DNA of 64,000 nt from Euryarchaeota archaeon UBA605 (GTDB lineage: Archaea > Thermoplasmatota > Poseidoniia > Poseidoniales > Thalassarchaeaceae). Positions 52,450 to 61,694 of this stretch are shown here, piece by piece. Position 1 is the first letter of the stretch, and every line of letters begins with the position of its first letter. The stretch is taken from NCBI GenBank assembly GCA_002504905.1, contig DATY01000031.1:12896-76895 (forward strand). The letters are read 5' to 3'. Both the position numbers and the translations under genes were made by a program. Below the pieces are notes generated by a model, which saw nothing but the letters and a program-made list of their open reading frames with translations, was not told the origin of the DNA and did no database searches.

Positions 52450-53958
52450 ATGGTTCTCCGACCAAATATGAGAGCATTAATAATAGGGTTGTTTTCCTTA
52501 TTTGTTGTTATTTTCTCTATTGATTCGGTAGTTGCTGAATCCGAAGATATCGATGTATCGATTGGATTTGATTTTTCATTCGGTGAAATCATTGAAGATG
52601 AAAAAATAATTTCTGGAACAGTTGTTAGTTCTGAGGAAGAAATTGAAATTTCATGGGAGATATACAATTCCACCGGATTCAAATATAATTGGGGAATATT
52701 CGATTCTGAATCCGAACAACTCACTCCTTTGACTGATGAATATTTTTCAATGGATTGGGAAATGATGATTGACTCAAATGATTATTACTCATGTTCATGT
52801 GAATTTAAGGTTAGTGTTAATTTTGAATCAACTATTATTTCTCAAGATACAATGCCCTTTTTCATTTCGAATGAAAATTACGCCTCTGATTCTAATTATA
52901 CAATGCTTATAGAAAAACCATTGAAAAATGATTGGGTAAATGGAAACCTTTCGATTGAAGCTAAAATTAGCGATATTTCTGGAGAAAATCCTTCCAATGC
53001 TCAGATTTTTGTCAAGCGGTATGTCACTTTCACAGAAACTTGTGATCAAACTCCACAAGTTAATATTGAGAATGAAATCCCTCTATTTTTTGACGATGAT
53101 AATTCCTTTTCTCATGAAATAGACACGGAAAACAAGCCTGATGGATGGTATGAATTAGTAATTCTTATACCTAAAATCGATGAACCGAATAATGTAGAGT
53201 TTTATCAGTGTTTATCATTTAAATTGAATAATTTAAGCCCGACTATTTCAATTTCAAGCCCACCTACTGATATTACAGAAGACTCTTCTATGTTGATAAT
53301 TGATGCTTCATCTTCTGATGATCCAATTTGGTCTGAAGAAATATTATATTTTATTTGGACTTGTACTAGTTCAAAAGACAATAATATTATTGTTCATGAA
53401 GGATTTAATGCAGATTCTTTCGAGTTAGATAGCAGTATTTCAGCAGATTATAATCTCAAATTAGAGGTAGTTGACCAAGGAGGTTTATCTTCAATTATTG
53501 AATATAATTTTTCCATTTCTAATCTGGTACCATCTTCTAAATTAATCATTAATGGAGTTCCAGTAACTGATGGTGATGAAATTAATCTTGAAAACCTAAA
53601 TCCTATTTTGTTGGACGGCTCAAGTTCTTTAGATACTGAAAATGATTTACAAGGATTGAGATGTATTTGGTCCATCAATGGAAATGTGCTGTTCGAAGGT
53701 TGTGAGAATAGAGAATTAGTTTGGCCGGAGAATCAAACCAATGAGAAAGAACTTGTATTGAGACTTGATGTAATGGATGATGATGGGGAATCATCATCTC
53801 AATCAGTCAAATTAATCAATCCTAATATTAATGATCAACTACCATATCCTTTGATTGTATTATTCATATCTTTTCTATTCCTAATTTCAGCATTTTTCTA
53901 CAGATTTAGAAAAGATTCTGAGAATACCTCTATTCCAAAATGGTCCAAAGGAAAATAA
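52450..53958 (+). CDS. Surface protein with PKD-like repeats and C-terminal TM
   Basis: 502 residues (a second ATG at 52468 would give a tighter signal peptide). The signal is residues about 7-29 (ALIIGLFSLFVVIFSIDSVV). Beta-sandwich regions include two PKD-like pieces: SPTISISSPPTDITEDSSML and, later, NPILLDGSSSLDTENDLQGLR with IWSINGN. A TM helix lies at about 464-482 (PLIVLFISFLFLISAFFY) with a basic cytoplasmic end. Asp/Glu and Ser/Asn content is high, as in marine surface proteins. Probably adhesive or structural; no enzyme motif seen. Confidence 0.8.
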   Translation: MVLRPNMRALIIGLFSLFVVIFSIDSVVAESEDIDVSIGFDFSFGEIIEDEKIISGTVVSSEEEIEISWEIYNSTGFKYNWGIFDSESEQLTPLTDEYFSMDWEMMIDSNDYYSCSCEFKVSVNFESTIISQDTMPFFISNENYASDSNYTMLIEKPLKNDWVNGNLSIEAKISDISGENPSNAQIFVKRYVTFTETCDQTPQVNIENEIPLFFDDDNSFSHEIDTENKPDGWYELVILIPKIDEPNNVEFYQCLSFKLNNLSPTISISSPPTDITEDSSMLIIDASSSDDPIWSEEILYFIWTCTSSKDNNIIVHEGFNADSFELDSSISADYNLKLEVVDQGGLSSIIEYNFSISNLVPSSKLIINGVPVTDGDEINLENLNPILLDGSSSLDTENDLQGLRCIWSINGNVLFEGCENRELVWPENQTNEKELVLRLDVMDDDGESSSQSVKLINPNINDQLPYPLIVLFISFLFLISAFFYRFRKDSENTSIPKWSKGK

Positions 53959-54000
53959 TGTATTACACAGATAAATAAGAGGAAGCCACCTCGAAAACAT

Positions 54001-55317
54001 ATGGGTGTCATAGGTGAGCTACCATTCTCAATAGGAGAATATAGGTCGCGTCAGGACAGATTCCTATCAAAAAATATGGAAGATACATTAGTTTTAATCC
54101 CCACTAATCCAAAAAAGATCAGATCTAATGATACCTCTTACCCATATCGTGCTAACTCATACATGATGTATTTGTGTGGATGGAATCAACCAGAAGCTGT
54201 ATTCATGGCTTACAATGATTCAGGAGTTTGGAAAAGTTGTCTTTTTGTACGTCCTCGAGATACGGTAGCAGAGATTTGGGAAGGCCGAAGAGTAGGGACT
54301 GAAGGTGCAAAGAAATACTGGCCAATAGATGAATCTTACCCAATCGATGATTTGGAAAAAATAATCCAAGAAAAAATTAGTGTTTGTAATTCTATTTCTA
54401 CTATTCAAGGTTTTGATAAAAAACTAGACACTCTAACTAAAAAATCCAATTTACAGATTTTAGATGCCACCAATTATCTTGATGAATTGAGAGTTATTAA
54501 ATCTGATGAAGAAATTGAAATAATGCATAAAGCAGCAAAATTAGCTTCCGATGCTCACATAGAAGGAATAATCAGAACATATCCGGGAATAGGAGAATGG
54601 GAAATTCAATCAATCATTGAATCGTATTTTTCCAAAAATCAAAGTTGTCCAAGTTACAGCTCAATTGTTGGAGGTGGTGATAATGGAACAATATTACACT
54701 ATAACTCTAATAATATGATAATTAATGATGGCGATTTAGTACTAGTTGATGCTGGTTGTGAAATTTCAGGTTATGCCTCTGATATTACTAGAACATGGCC
54801 GGTGAGTGGTAAGTTTTCTGAAGCACAGAGAGAAATATATGATTTAGTTCTAAAGGCAGAGAAGGCAGCAATTGAAGCATGCGTGGTTGGTTCTCCATGG
54901 AGTGCAATGCATCACGCTAGTTCGAAGGTTCTAGCACAAGGATTGATTAATTTGGGTATTCTTGAATGTAGCCTCGAAGAAGCATTAGGTAAAAATTACG
55001 ATGGCCCTTACAGAAAATTCTTCATGCACGGGACCGGTCATATGTTAGGTTTAGATGTACATGATGTAGGCGGCGGAAGACAGGGGGATAAAGGGCCGGA
55101 GAGGTTACTGGCCCATGGTATGGTATTAACAGTAGAACCTGGCCTATATTTCGGTAGTTGGAGGTCTGATATTAGTGTCCCAGAGAGGTATTCTGGAATT
55201 GGTATTAGAATTGAAGATGATGTTCTAGTAACAGATGGGGGCCCGATTATTTTAACATCTTCTTGCCCAAAAGAAATTTCTGATATAGAAGATTTAGTTG
55301 GTCAAAAGAATGAGTGA
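54001..55317 (+). CDS. Xaa-Pro aminopeptidase (M24B family)
   Basis: 438 residues. The N-terminal non-catalytic domain (about 1-165) has YPYRANSYMMYLCGWNQPEAV, as in PepP. The pita-bread domain carries all five metal ligands: DAGCEISGYASDITR (two Asp), FMHGTGHMLGLDVHDVG (His), LTVEPGLYF (Glu) and GIRIEDD (Glu). It removes N-terminal residues before proline in the cytoplasm, finishing peptides left by the proteasome or imported. Its end overlaps the next gene's GTG by 4 bases. Confidence 0.93.
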   Translation: MGVIGELPFSIGEYRSRQDRFLSKNMEDTLVLIPTNPKKIRSNDTSYPYRANSYMMYLCGWNQPEAVFMAYNDSGVWKSCLFVRPRDTVAEIWEGRRVGTEGAKKYWPIDESYPIDDLEKIIQEKISVCNSISTIQGFDKKLDTLTKKSNLQILDATNYLDELRVIKSDEEIEIMHKAAKLASDAHIEGIIRTYPGIGEWEIQSIIESYFSKNQSCPSYSSIVGGGDNGTILHYNSNNMIINDGDLVLVDAGCEISGYASDITRTWPVSGKFSEAQREIYDLVLKAEKAAIEACVVGSPWSAMHHASSKVLAQGLINLGILECSLEEALGKNYDGPYRKFFMHGTGHMLGLDVHDVGGGRQGDKGPERLLAHGMVLTVEPGLYFGSWRSDISVPERYSGIGIRIEDDVLVTDGGPIILTSSCPKEISDIEDLVGQKNE

Positions 55318-56489
55318 TTATTGTGCGTGGCTGGAAAAAAATTCTTTCTGAGCAATTATTAGATGATGCTGGTAGGCTTTCAGTTGAAGATGCTACTATT
55401 CTTTATGAAGAAGCAGATATAAATGATCTAATGTATGTATCTCTTGAAAGAAGAAAAAGACAAGTACCTGGAAATTTTGTCACATACTTGGTAGATAGAA
55501 ATATCAATTATACGAATATTTGCACTATTAATTGCCAATTTTGTTCATTTTATAGGCCTCCTGGACATTCTGAGGTATACACTCAATCATTTGAGGAAAT
55601 TAGTAAAAGAATCTCTGAACTAGAAGATATTGGTGGTTCAAGAATCTTAATGCAGGGAGGAGTTAACCCAGATTTAGATCTCGATTGGTATCTTCATCTA
55701 TTATCACAAATCCGTAATAAGCATCCACAGATATCATTAGATTGCTTCTCTCCTATTGAAATTGAAGGTATTGCAGACGTCTGTAATCTATCAACATTTG
55801 AAGTTTTGACTAAATTAAAAGAATCTGGTATGCATGGTCTTCCTGGAGGTGGAGCTGAAATGCTAGTTGATGATGTTCGATTAGATATTTCTCCAAAGAA
55901 AGGTTCTGCAGATAATTGGCTTAGAGTGATGTCAGAAGCACAAGAACTAGGGTTAACAACATCTGCAACAAATGTTTTTGGTTTTGGTGAAACTGAACGC
56001 CATAGAATTCTTCACATGGAAAGAATTAGAGATCTTCAAGATGAAGCGATTTCTAAAGGAAGAGTTGGTTTTACATCATTTGTAGCATGGCCAGTGCAAT
56101 TAGAGAATAATTCATTTGGAAAGAGAAATCGAGGTAGAAATAGAATTGAATTAGGGGCAGGTCCTGTTGAATATCTACGGCATATTTCTGTTTCTCGATT
56201 ATTCTTTGACAATATTGACCATATCCAAGCATCATGGCCTACTATGGGGCTTGGGGTAGCTCAGATGGCGATATTGGCAGGAGCGGATGATGCAGGCTCG
56301 ACTATGATGGAAGAAAATGTAGTATCTGCATCCGGAACAAAGAAAACATTGGCTAAAGAGGAAGAGTTACAGAATTCTATAATTAGATCTGGTTTTTATC
56401 CAGTAAAAAGAGATTCAGACTATAATCATCTTAACACTGAAATAATGGATGAAAATGAATTAATTGCTGAAATACCTCTACAATATTAA
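55314..56489 (+). CDS. mqnC: Radical SAM enzyme, MqnC-like (cyclic dehypoxanthinyl futalosine synthase type)
   Basis: 391 residues from GTG 55314, coupled to the peptidase gene. The 4Fe-4S motif is CTINCQFC (CxxxCxxC, about 63-70) with FYRPPGHSEVY directly after, typical of MqnC. RILMQGGVNPDLDLDWY, GMHGLPGGGAEMLVD and FTSFVAWPVQLENN follow in MqnC order. MqnC closes the spiro ring in the futalosine route to menaquinone. MqnA, B, D and E are not in this window. The related CofH (F420 synthesis) is the main alternative; GGGAEML and FVAWPxQ favour MqnC. Confidence 0.87.
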   Translation: MIIVRGWKKILSEQLLDDAGRLSVEDATILYEEADINDLMYVSLERRKRQVPGNFVTYLVDRNINYTNICTINCQFCSFYRPPGHSEVYTQSFEEISKRISELEDIGGSRILMQGGVNPDLDLDWYLHLLSQIRNKHPQISLDCFSPIEIEGIADVCNLSTFEVLTKLKESGMHGLPGGGAEMLVDDVRLDISPKKGSADNWLRVMSEAQELGLTTSATNVFGFGETERHRILHMERIRDLQDEAISKGRVGFTSFVAWPVQLENNSFGKRNRGRNRIELGAGPVEYLRHISVSRLFFDNIDHIQASWPTMGLGVAQMAILAGADDAGSTMMEENVVSASGTKKTLAKEEELQNSIIRSGFYPVKRDSDYNHLNTEIMDENELIAEIPLQY

Positions 56490-57586
56490 TAATTTGAGAG
56501 CTCTAACCTTCCACTTCTAACTGGTAGATTTTTTATTTCTATTTTATGATGATAATCTTCCATTTTTAGTGGCCTTACCCATTTCATCCCAGTTCCATCA
56601 TTATCTAAAAACTCTATAATTAATTCCCAATGAACTGCAATTAATCCAGAATATATTGAGCCTGGCCATAATTCATCGGGTCCTTCTAATAATATTTTTT
56701 CCTGATTTTCTTCATCGGAAAGATCTACCCAATTCCCTGGTTGTAAAACTCTCATTGGCTCTAACATCATCACTCTCCTATCTGCTACATTCATTGGAAT
56801 TGATTCACCAACTCCTGTCCCTAATTCTTCACTTGAAGCGATTCTTCTTGCCGGTAGTGCGGTTGACATCCCGGGAATGGTTTGTTCTCCTTCTTTTTTA
56901 CCCTGTGATTCAAGTATCATTTTTCTTTCAGGTACTGCAATTCCGACTTGTATTCTCCCTCTAATAATTTTCAGATTTTTAGGACTTTTAATAATAGTAA
57001 TTTCAATTTTATTTTCACCTTTTTTGATTTCAATATCAGGTGATTCTATTGGCTCTGAAATAATTATATTCTGTCTTTTTATATCTCTCATATTAGCAAT
57101 CATTCTAAAAATCATTGGAGAGACAAATATTGGGAATGCTACGAATAAAAATACTGGATAATCTAGTTCTCCAATTCTAACTGAATAGTTTAACAATTCT
57201 AAAATGGGATTAATAAATTCGATATTACTAAGTATAGGTGTCAAGGCTCTTAAAAATAATGTTGAAATCAGAATAATTACTGCAGGAGCGATCATTTTTC
57301 TTGCTTTGTAGTGCATTGGATCTGGATCAATATACCAACCATTCCGAGTTCTCATTAAAAATGGAAAAGTCTCCTTTGAAACTTCGCCTGATATCATTTT
57401 TAGATGATCGTCATCATCATTGAGTTTCCTCCATTCTACGAACCACTGATCTTCCCTTCCGATCTTAAATGATCCAGGAGGTTTATTTTCTGATTCAAGA
57501 ATTACTTCTATTACAGGAATTTGACTGGGAATCATATCATAATGCTCGAAAGGAGGATAACGTATCCTTTGAACAGATTTTTCCAT
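56486..57586 (-). CDS. Membrane protein of unknown function, coupled to geranylgeranyl reductase
   Basis: 366 residues from ATG 57586 (GGAG 9 bases upstream). An acidic N-terminal domain (about 1-95) is followed by two TM segments (about 98-118, APAVIILISTLFLRAL, and 145-165, FLFVAFPIFVSPMIF), then a beta-rich domain of about 200 residues with RRIASSEELGTGVG. No family recognised. It starts 4 bases after the reductase stop, so the two are co-translated. A role with prenyl lipids or their membrane is possible from context only. Confidence 0.75.
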   Translation of the reverse strand: MEKSVQRIRYPPFEHYDMIPSQIPVIEVILESENKPPGSFKIGREDQWFVEWRKLNDDDDHLKMISGEVSKETFPFLMRTRNGWYIDPDPMHYKARKMIAPAVIILISTLFLRALTPILSNIEFINPILELLNYSVRIGELDYPVFLFVAFPIFVSPMIFRMIANMRDIKRQNIIISEPIESPDIEIKKGENKIEITIIKSPKNLKIIRGRIQVGIAVPERKMILESQGKKEGEQTIPGMSTALPARRIASSEELGTGVGESIPMNVADRRVMMLEPMRVLQPGNWVDLSDEENQEKILLEGPDELWPGSIYSGLIAVHWELIIEFLDNDGTGMKWVRPLKMEDYHHKIEIKNLPVRSGRLELSNY

Positions 57587-57590
57587 ATCA

Positions 57591-58817
57591 TTAACTCCAT
57601 AAAACGGCTTTGATGGCCCTTCCTGCAAGTCTTCTAAATTCCGGAATTTCTTTTAACATTTTAGTTCCTAATGGAATTGGATTTTCTATTTCGCCAACAT
57701 CATTAATCATTTTTATTACGTCTGGTTTAGCCCAGACTTTGAATATTTCTTCAAGTTCATTATCGCTGGAATGTGAGAGAAAAGCGTCTCTTAAAGCTCT
57801 AGCTCTAGATTGGGATTTTCTCATTTTATCAATTTTTTTATCAATCTTTGATAAGCTAATTTTGTCTAAATTATCTATTTTGATAAGATTAGCAAAATCT
57901 TCTGCTATAAGATCAATATGAGCAAAACCGGGGCCAATTCCTCCACCAGTTGTTGGTTTACAGATTCCTGCGGCATCTCCAAACAGAGCAACTCTTGTAG
58001 AAGTTGTTTTCTTTAAAATTCCACTTGGAACGGAACCGACGAATCTTCCAACTTCTCTACAGTCTTTGAATTTATATGACCATCTACTATTATTCATTAA
58101 TTCATCTAGTAAATCTTCACAGGATTTTTCTCCAATATATTTAGTTTGACTCCAAACACCTACTCTAGCGGTTTCACCTGAAGGAATTACCCAAGCGAAA
58201 AAGCCCGGGGAAATATCAGATCCGGTATACATATCGAGTTTACCTTTTTTCCCATTATATCCTGAAACCTCAATTTGCATCCCTATCATAGTTTCTTTTG
58301 GTTTACCCATTCTCAAGGTTCTTCTAACCCATGAATGCGCTCCATCAGCACCACAAACCACCTTCGTGGTTAATTTTTTGATTCCGTAAGGTGTTGAAAT
58401 TTCTACTTCCACCTTTTCTTCATCAATCTTTAAATCAATAGGTTTACTTGATAACCAAATATCTGCACCGGATTTTACAGATTGAATAACAACTGCTTCA
58501 TCAAACAGTTTCCTACATACAGACCAAGTACGAACTTTTTCTTGTTGACCTATTTCAACTAAGGTTCCTTCTGGACTGTATATTCTCGCTCCCCAAATAG
58601 GAGTTAGTACGGTATCGAATAAACCAACAGATTCCATTGCCTTTGGATTAACTAGACCTGCACATTGAAATGGTCTGCCAATTTCTGCGTGTTCTTCTAG
58701 GATAAGAATTCTTAGGTTCTCTTTCGCTAATTTCCGGGCTAGATATCCTCCAATTGGTCCCGCTCCAACTATGATTGCATCATAGTCGAACTCATCCATA
58801 GTTAATTCAACAGGCAT
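57591..58817 (-). CDS. Geranylgeranyl reductase-family flavoprotein (archaeal lipid saturation)
   Basis: 408 residues (an internal start at 58799, MDEFDYDAIIVGAG, is possible). The FAD motif AIIVGAGPIGGYLARKLA, the family signature GRPFQCAGLVNP, GADGAHSWVRRTLR, and GDAAGICKPTTGGGIGPG match archaeal digeranylgeranylglycerophospholipid reductases. These saturate isoprenoid chains of membrane ether lipids. It forms a unit with the following membrane protein. Related reductases act on menaquinone side chains, which is an alternative. Confidence 0.92.
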   Translation of the reverse strand: MPVELTMDEFDYDAIIVGAGPIGGYLARKLAKENLRILILEEHAEIGRPFQCAGLVNPKAMESVGLFDTVLTPIWGARIYSPEGTLVEIGQQEKVRTWSVCRKLFDEAVVIQSVKSGADIWLSSKPIDLKIDEEKVEVEISTPYGIKKLTTKVVCGADGAHSWVRRTLRMGKPKETMIGMQIEVSGYNGKKGKLDMYTGSDISPGFFAWVIPSGETARVGVWSQTKYIGEKSCEDLLDELMNNSRWSYKFKDCREVGRFVGSVPSGILKKTTSTRVALFGDAAGICKPTTGGGIGPGFAHIDLIAEDFANLIKIDNLDKISLSKIDKKIDKMRKSQSRARALRDAFLSHSSDNELEEIFKVWAKPDVIKMINDVGEIENPIPLGTKMLKEIPEFRRLAGRAIKAVLWS

Positions 58818-58845
58818 ACCTTATTGATATCTTCTAAAATTAATC

Positions 58846-61104
58846 TCATTTCTTGCGAGATTTTTTATTTTTCTTCATTACGGTATCTATTATCTTACTA
58901 GCATCTTTCTTAGTTAACTCTTCAATAGAGACAATATCAGCTATTGAAAGAATATCACTCAAAGGTAATTCTTCTCTTGTTGCTATTTTATTGATTAGCT
59001 TAACTTGCGATTCAGTTGCTGGTAATAACTGGCTTTCATTAATTAATTGATCAATTACTTTGCTTGCTGTCCCATCCTTACCACCAGTGAGATCATTTAT
59101 GTCGTCAATACTCACAATCTTACAAATATCCTCTAACTTGTAACCTAATTGATCAGATAACTTAATTATTAAATTCATTTGTTTTTCACTAGCTGGAAAA
59201 TCTCCGCCCTCTTTGATAATTAGATCCAGTGTTTCTCTCATCTCATCTCCAGTTAATTCATTAGGTTTTTTACCTTTGAGATAATTTGCTAATTCATTTT
59301 CATTCATATTTTTCATTAAATTATTTAGTAATTCTATTTGTCTTTTAGATGGTGTACTTCTCTTCTTTGTTTTAGCATTTTCATTAATAATAACAAATTT
59401 TTCTACAAAGTCGTGCCAGATCTTGGGAGCTGATTGAGAACTATCTTCAATGGTATCTAGATTTGATTCCATTTTCGCTGTAAAATCGGTATTAAATAAT
59501 CCCCTACTTTCTTGCTCATTAAAGAATGGTACAACTTCTAACCACATAGTTCTCCCTGAGTCCGTTGGAATTAGTGAACCACTATTATTTTCTACATATT
59601 TTCTTTTGTTCAATGTTTGAATTGTTGAAACGTATGTGGATGGCCTACCTATGCCAACTTTTTTCATTTGTTGAACAATCGAACTTTCAGAATATCTTCT
59701 TGGGGGTTTTGTTTCATCACTAACTAGTTGTGGGTTCTCATTATTGCAAATGATTCCCCATTTGGCGCCTTTTTCGAGATTGTTATTTGGCGGTGTTTCA
59801 ATTATATCTTTCTGATAATCATTGAATACAACTTCCCAACCAGGATGGGTTCTCCATGAAGCAGTTCCGGTAATTTTTTTATTGAAGTTTTCAGTCTTTG
59901 CTTCAATCCTTCTCGTTTCTCTGATAGAATTTGACATTTGACTTGCAGCAAATCTTGCCCAGATTAATTTGTATAATGTTTTCAAGTCTTGATTCAAATC
60001 TTCGGTTAACTGTGCAACCTCAGGTCTAGTAGGTCTAATCGCCTCATGAGCATCTTGAACATTATTAGTTCCTTTTTTTGCATCAGGTCCAAGTACACCC
60101 TTTCCAAGAAATTTCTCTCCATATTTGTCTTTAATCAATTTCTTTACTATTTCCCTCGCATCCTCATTTGTTCTAGTAGAATCTGTTCTAATATACGTCA
60201 CATGCCCTAAATTGTATAACTCTCCTGCAATTGAACTTGTTTTGGAAACAGACCATCCTAAAGTTGAACTCGCTGCTTGTAACATGGTATCTGTGGTAAA
60301 TGGAGGTTTAGGACTTCTGCTACTTTTTCCTTCCTTAACTGAGACAATTTCAATATTCTTATTTTTATTGAGTATCTCTATTGATTGGTTAGCTAATTTT
60401 TCATCAAAGGTTCTATCCGGAAAATGCTTACCATCATCATCTAACCATGCTTCAGAATCATTCTTTTCATGAAATCTTATCTTGAAGTTAACATTATCGA
60501 TCTTGAAATTCACACTATGATAATTAATGGGTACATGTTTCTCTCGCAATAATTCTCTTTCGACAATGAATCCTAAAGTTGGTGTCTGTACACGTCCCAT
60601 GGATGCTAGTTTCCAAGTTCTAGAGAATCTAGAACACTCGAAACCAACTAGTCTATCCATAAATCTTCTAACTTTAGCTGAATTAACAAGTGCGGTATCG
60701 ATATCTCTGGCCTCATTAATAGCCTCATTAACCGATTTCTCAGTTATTTCATTAAATGTAACTCTTTTCTGTGAGTCAAAATCTGAAAAGATAATACTGA
60801 GCCTCCATGCTATAAATTCTCCTTCCCTGTCAGGGTCGGTTGCAATATATATTTCATCAACATTAGCTTTTTTAGCTTTTTTAATCATATCCTTGATCTT
60901 TTTCTCAGCACCAGGAGTCCAACCCCAGGGTGGCTCTGGAAGCGTTCCTTTTTCTGATTCCCACATTGATTTTGAAGAACCTTTACTACCTTTAGATGGT
61001 AAATCTTGGACGTGACCACCACAGGCTTGGACTATCCATCCTTTGCCTAAATATTTCTTCACAGTCTTCGCCTTAGCTCCGGACTCAAGAATCATCAATT
61101 TCAT
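58846..61104 (-). CDS. topA: DNA topoisomerase I (type IA) with three C-terminal helical repeats
   Basis: About 752 residues from ATG 61104 (TTG 61113 is an alternative). The Toprim domain has LMILESGAKAKTVKKYL and ATDPDREGEF; the active-site Tyr is in YIRTDSTRTN near residue 304. RVQTPTLGFIVERE and RPSTYVSTIQTL are typical of bacterial-type TopA, not reverse gyrase. Zinc ribbons usual at the C-terminus are absent. Instead residues about 570-750 hold three similar units starting TPSKRQIELLNNL, PASEKQMNLIIKL and PATESQVKLINKI, like DUF3072-type modules. It relaxes negative supercoils. Confidence 0.94.
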   Translation of the reverse strand: MKLMILESGAKAKTVKKYLGKGWIVQACGGHVQDLPSKGSKGSSKSMWESEKGTLPEPPWGWTPGAEKKIKDMIKKAKKANVDEIYIATDPDREGEFIAWRLSIIFSDFDSQKRVTFNEITEKSVNEAINEARDIDTALVNSAKVRRFMDRLVGFECSRFSRTWKLASMGRVQTPTLGFIVERELLREKHVPINYHSVNFKIDNVNFKIRFHEKNDSEAWLDDDGKHFPDRTFDEKLANQSIEILNKNKNIEIVSVKEGKSSRSPKPPFTTDTMLQAASSTLGWSVSKTSSIAGELYNLGHVTYIRTDSTRTNEDAREIVKKLIKDKYGEKFLGKGVLGPDAKKGTNNVQDAHEAIRPTRPEVAQLTEDLNQDLKTLYKLIWARFAASQMSNSIRETRRIEAKTENFNKKITGTASWRTHPGWEVVFNDYQKDIIETPPNNNLEKGAKWGIICNNENPQLVSDETKPPRRYSESSIVQQMKKVGIGRPSTYVSTIQTLNKRKYVENNSGSLIPTDSGRTMWLEVVPFFNEQESRGLFNTDFTAKMESNLDTIEDSSQSAPKIWHDFVEKFVIINENAKTKKRSTPSKRQIELLNNLMKNMNENELANYLKGKKPNELTGDEMRETLDLIIKEGGDFPASEKQMNLIIKLSDQLGYKLEDICKIVSIDDINDLTGGKDGTASKVIDQLINESQLLPATESQVKLINKIATREELPLSDILSIADIVSIEELTKKDASKIIDTVMKKNKKSRKK

Positions 61105-61205
61105 TTTTCTCAACCATCACTTTGTCAATAACTTTGCATCGACCAATATTATTCGCCGCAGAATACAACCTGTATAAAGTTGAGTCAGAACAGTTTGATA
61201 CAAGG

Positions 61206-61229
61206 CGCGCGCGCACGTAAGCGCGCGAG
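61206..61229. repeat. Strong GC hairpin between topA and the next gene
   Basis: CGCGCGC (61208-61214) and GCGCGCG (61221-61227) form a 7-bp perfect stem with an ACGTAA loop; shifted pairings by two bases are possible. It lies about 8 bases beyond the stop of the minus-strand gene ending at 61235, with no T run after it, so it may be a terminator or RNA end-stabilising hairpin. It stands out in an AT-rich window. Confidence 0.4.
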
Positions 61230-61234
61230 GCCAA

Positions 61235-61642
61235 CTAGAAATTTTGTTTCCTAGAAAAGCCCTCATCCCATGGTTCAGAAGCGGCAGGACCTGCACAACC
61301 TACACAGCCAGGATAGCCGGCTCTACCCAATTCAACAATGTGTTTTTGCAGAATACCCCATTTTTCCGGTCCGCCTTTTATCCACACCGTTTCTAATGAT
61401 TCAGGTGGGTTTTGTGAAATAATTCCATTTTTAGAATTCATATTAACAAAGAAGATATCTTCTGATTCAGAAATTTCTGTATCTATTCCAAATATAATTT
61501 TAGGTGCCTTATCCGATAATTCTCTAGAAAGAGACTCAATTTCATGTTCTAACTTTCCATTATGGATGATTTTAATACCACTAGATCTGAGTATTCTTCT
61601 TGCTAGCTCAGAGATTGCAGCATCCCCCACAGAACCTCTCAT
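61235..61642 (-). CDS. Small conserved-looking protein with CVGCAGP motif
   Basis: 135 residues from ATG 61642 (MRGSVGDAAISELARRIL). The frame is open to 61693, but that would leave only 1 base to the divergent pyrD start. The first 100 residues alternate helices and strands (GIKIIHNGKLEHEIESL, PKIIFGIDTEIS). The C-terminus has the Cys pair CVGCAGP (about 116-122), which may bind metal or form a disulfide. I do not recognise the family. It is downstream of a shared divergent region with pyrD. Confidence 0.65.
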   Translation of the reverse strand: MRGSVGDAAISELARRILRSSGIKIIHNGKLEHEIESLSRELSDKAPKIIFGIDTEISESEDIFFVNMNSKNGIISQNPPESLETVWIKGGPEKWGILQKHIVELGRAGYPGCVGCAGPAASEPWDEGFSRKQNF

Positions 61643-61694
61643 GACTCTCGGATAGTGCGTAACGCTTGAAGAGTGTCGGTTCACCGGCTTCACT

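Noticed and set aside
60527..61015. 162-codon plus-strand frame
   Set aside because: Fully antisense to the Toprim region of topA, whose motifs are intact.
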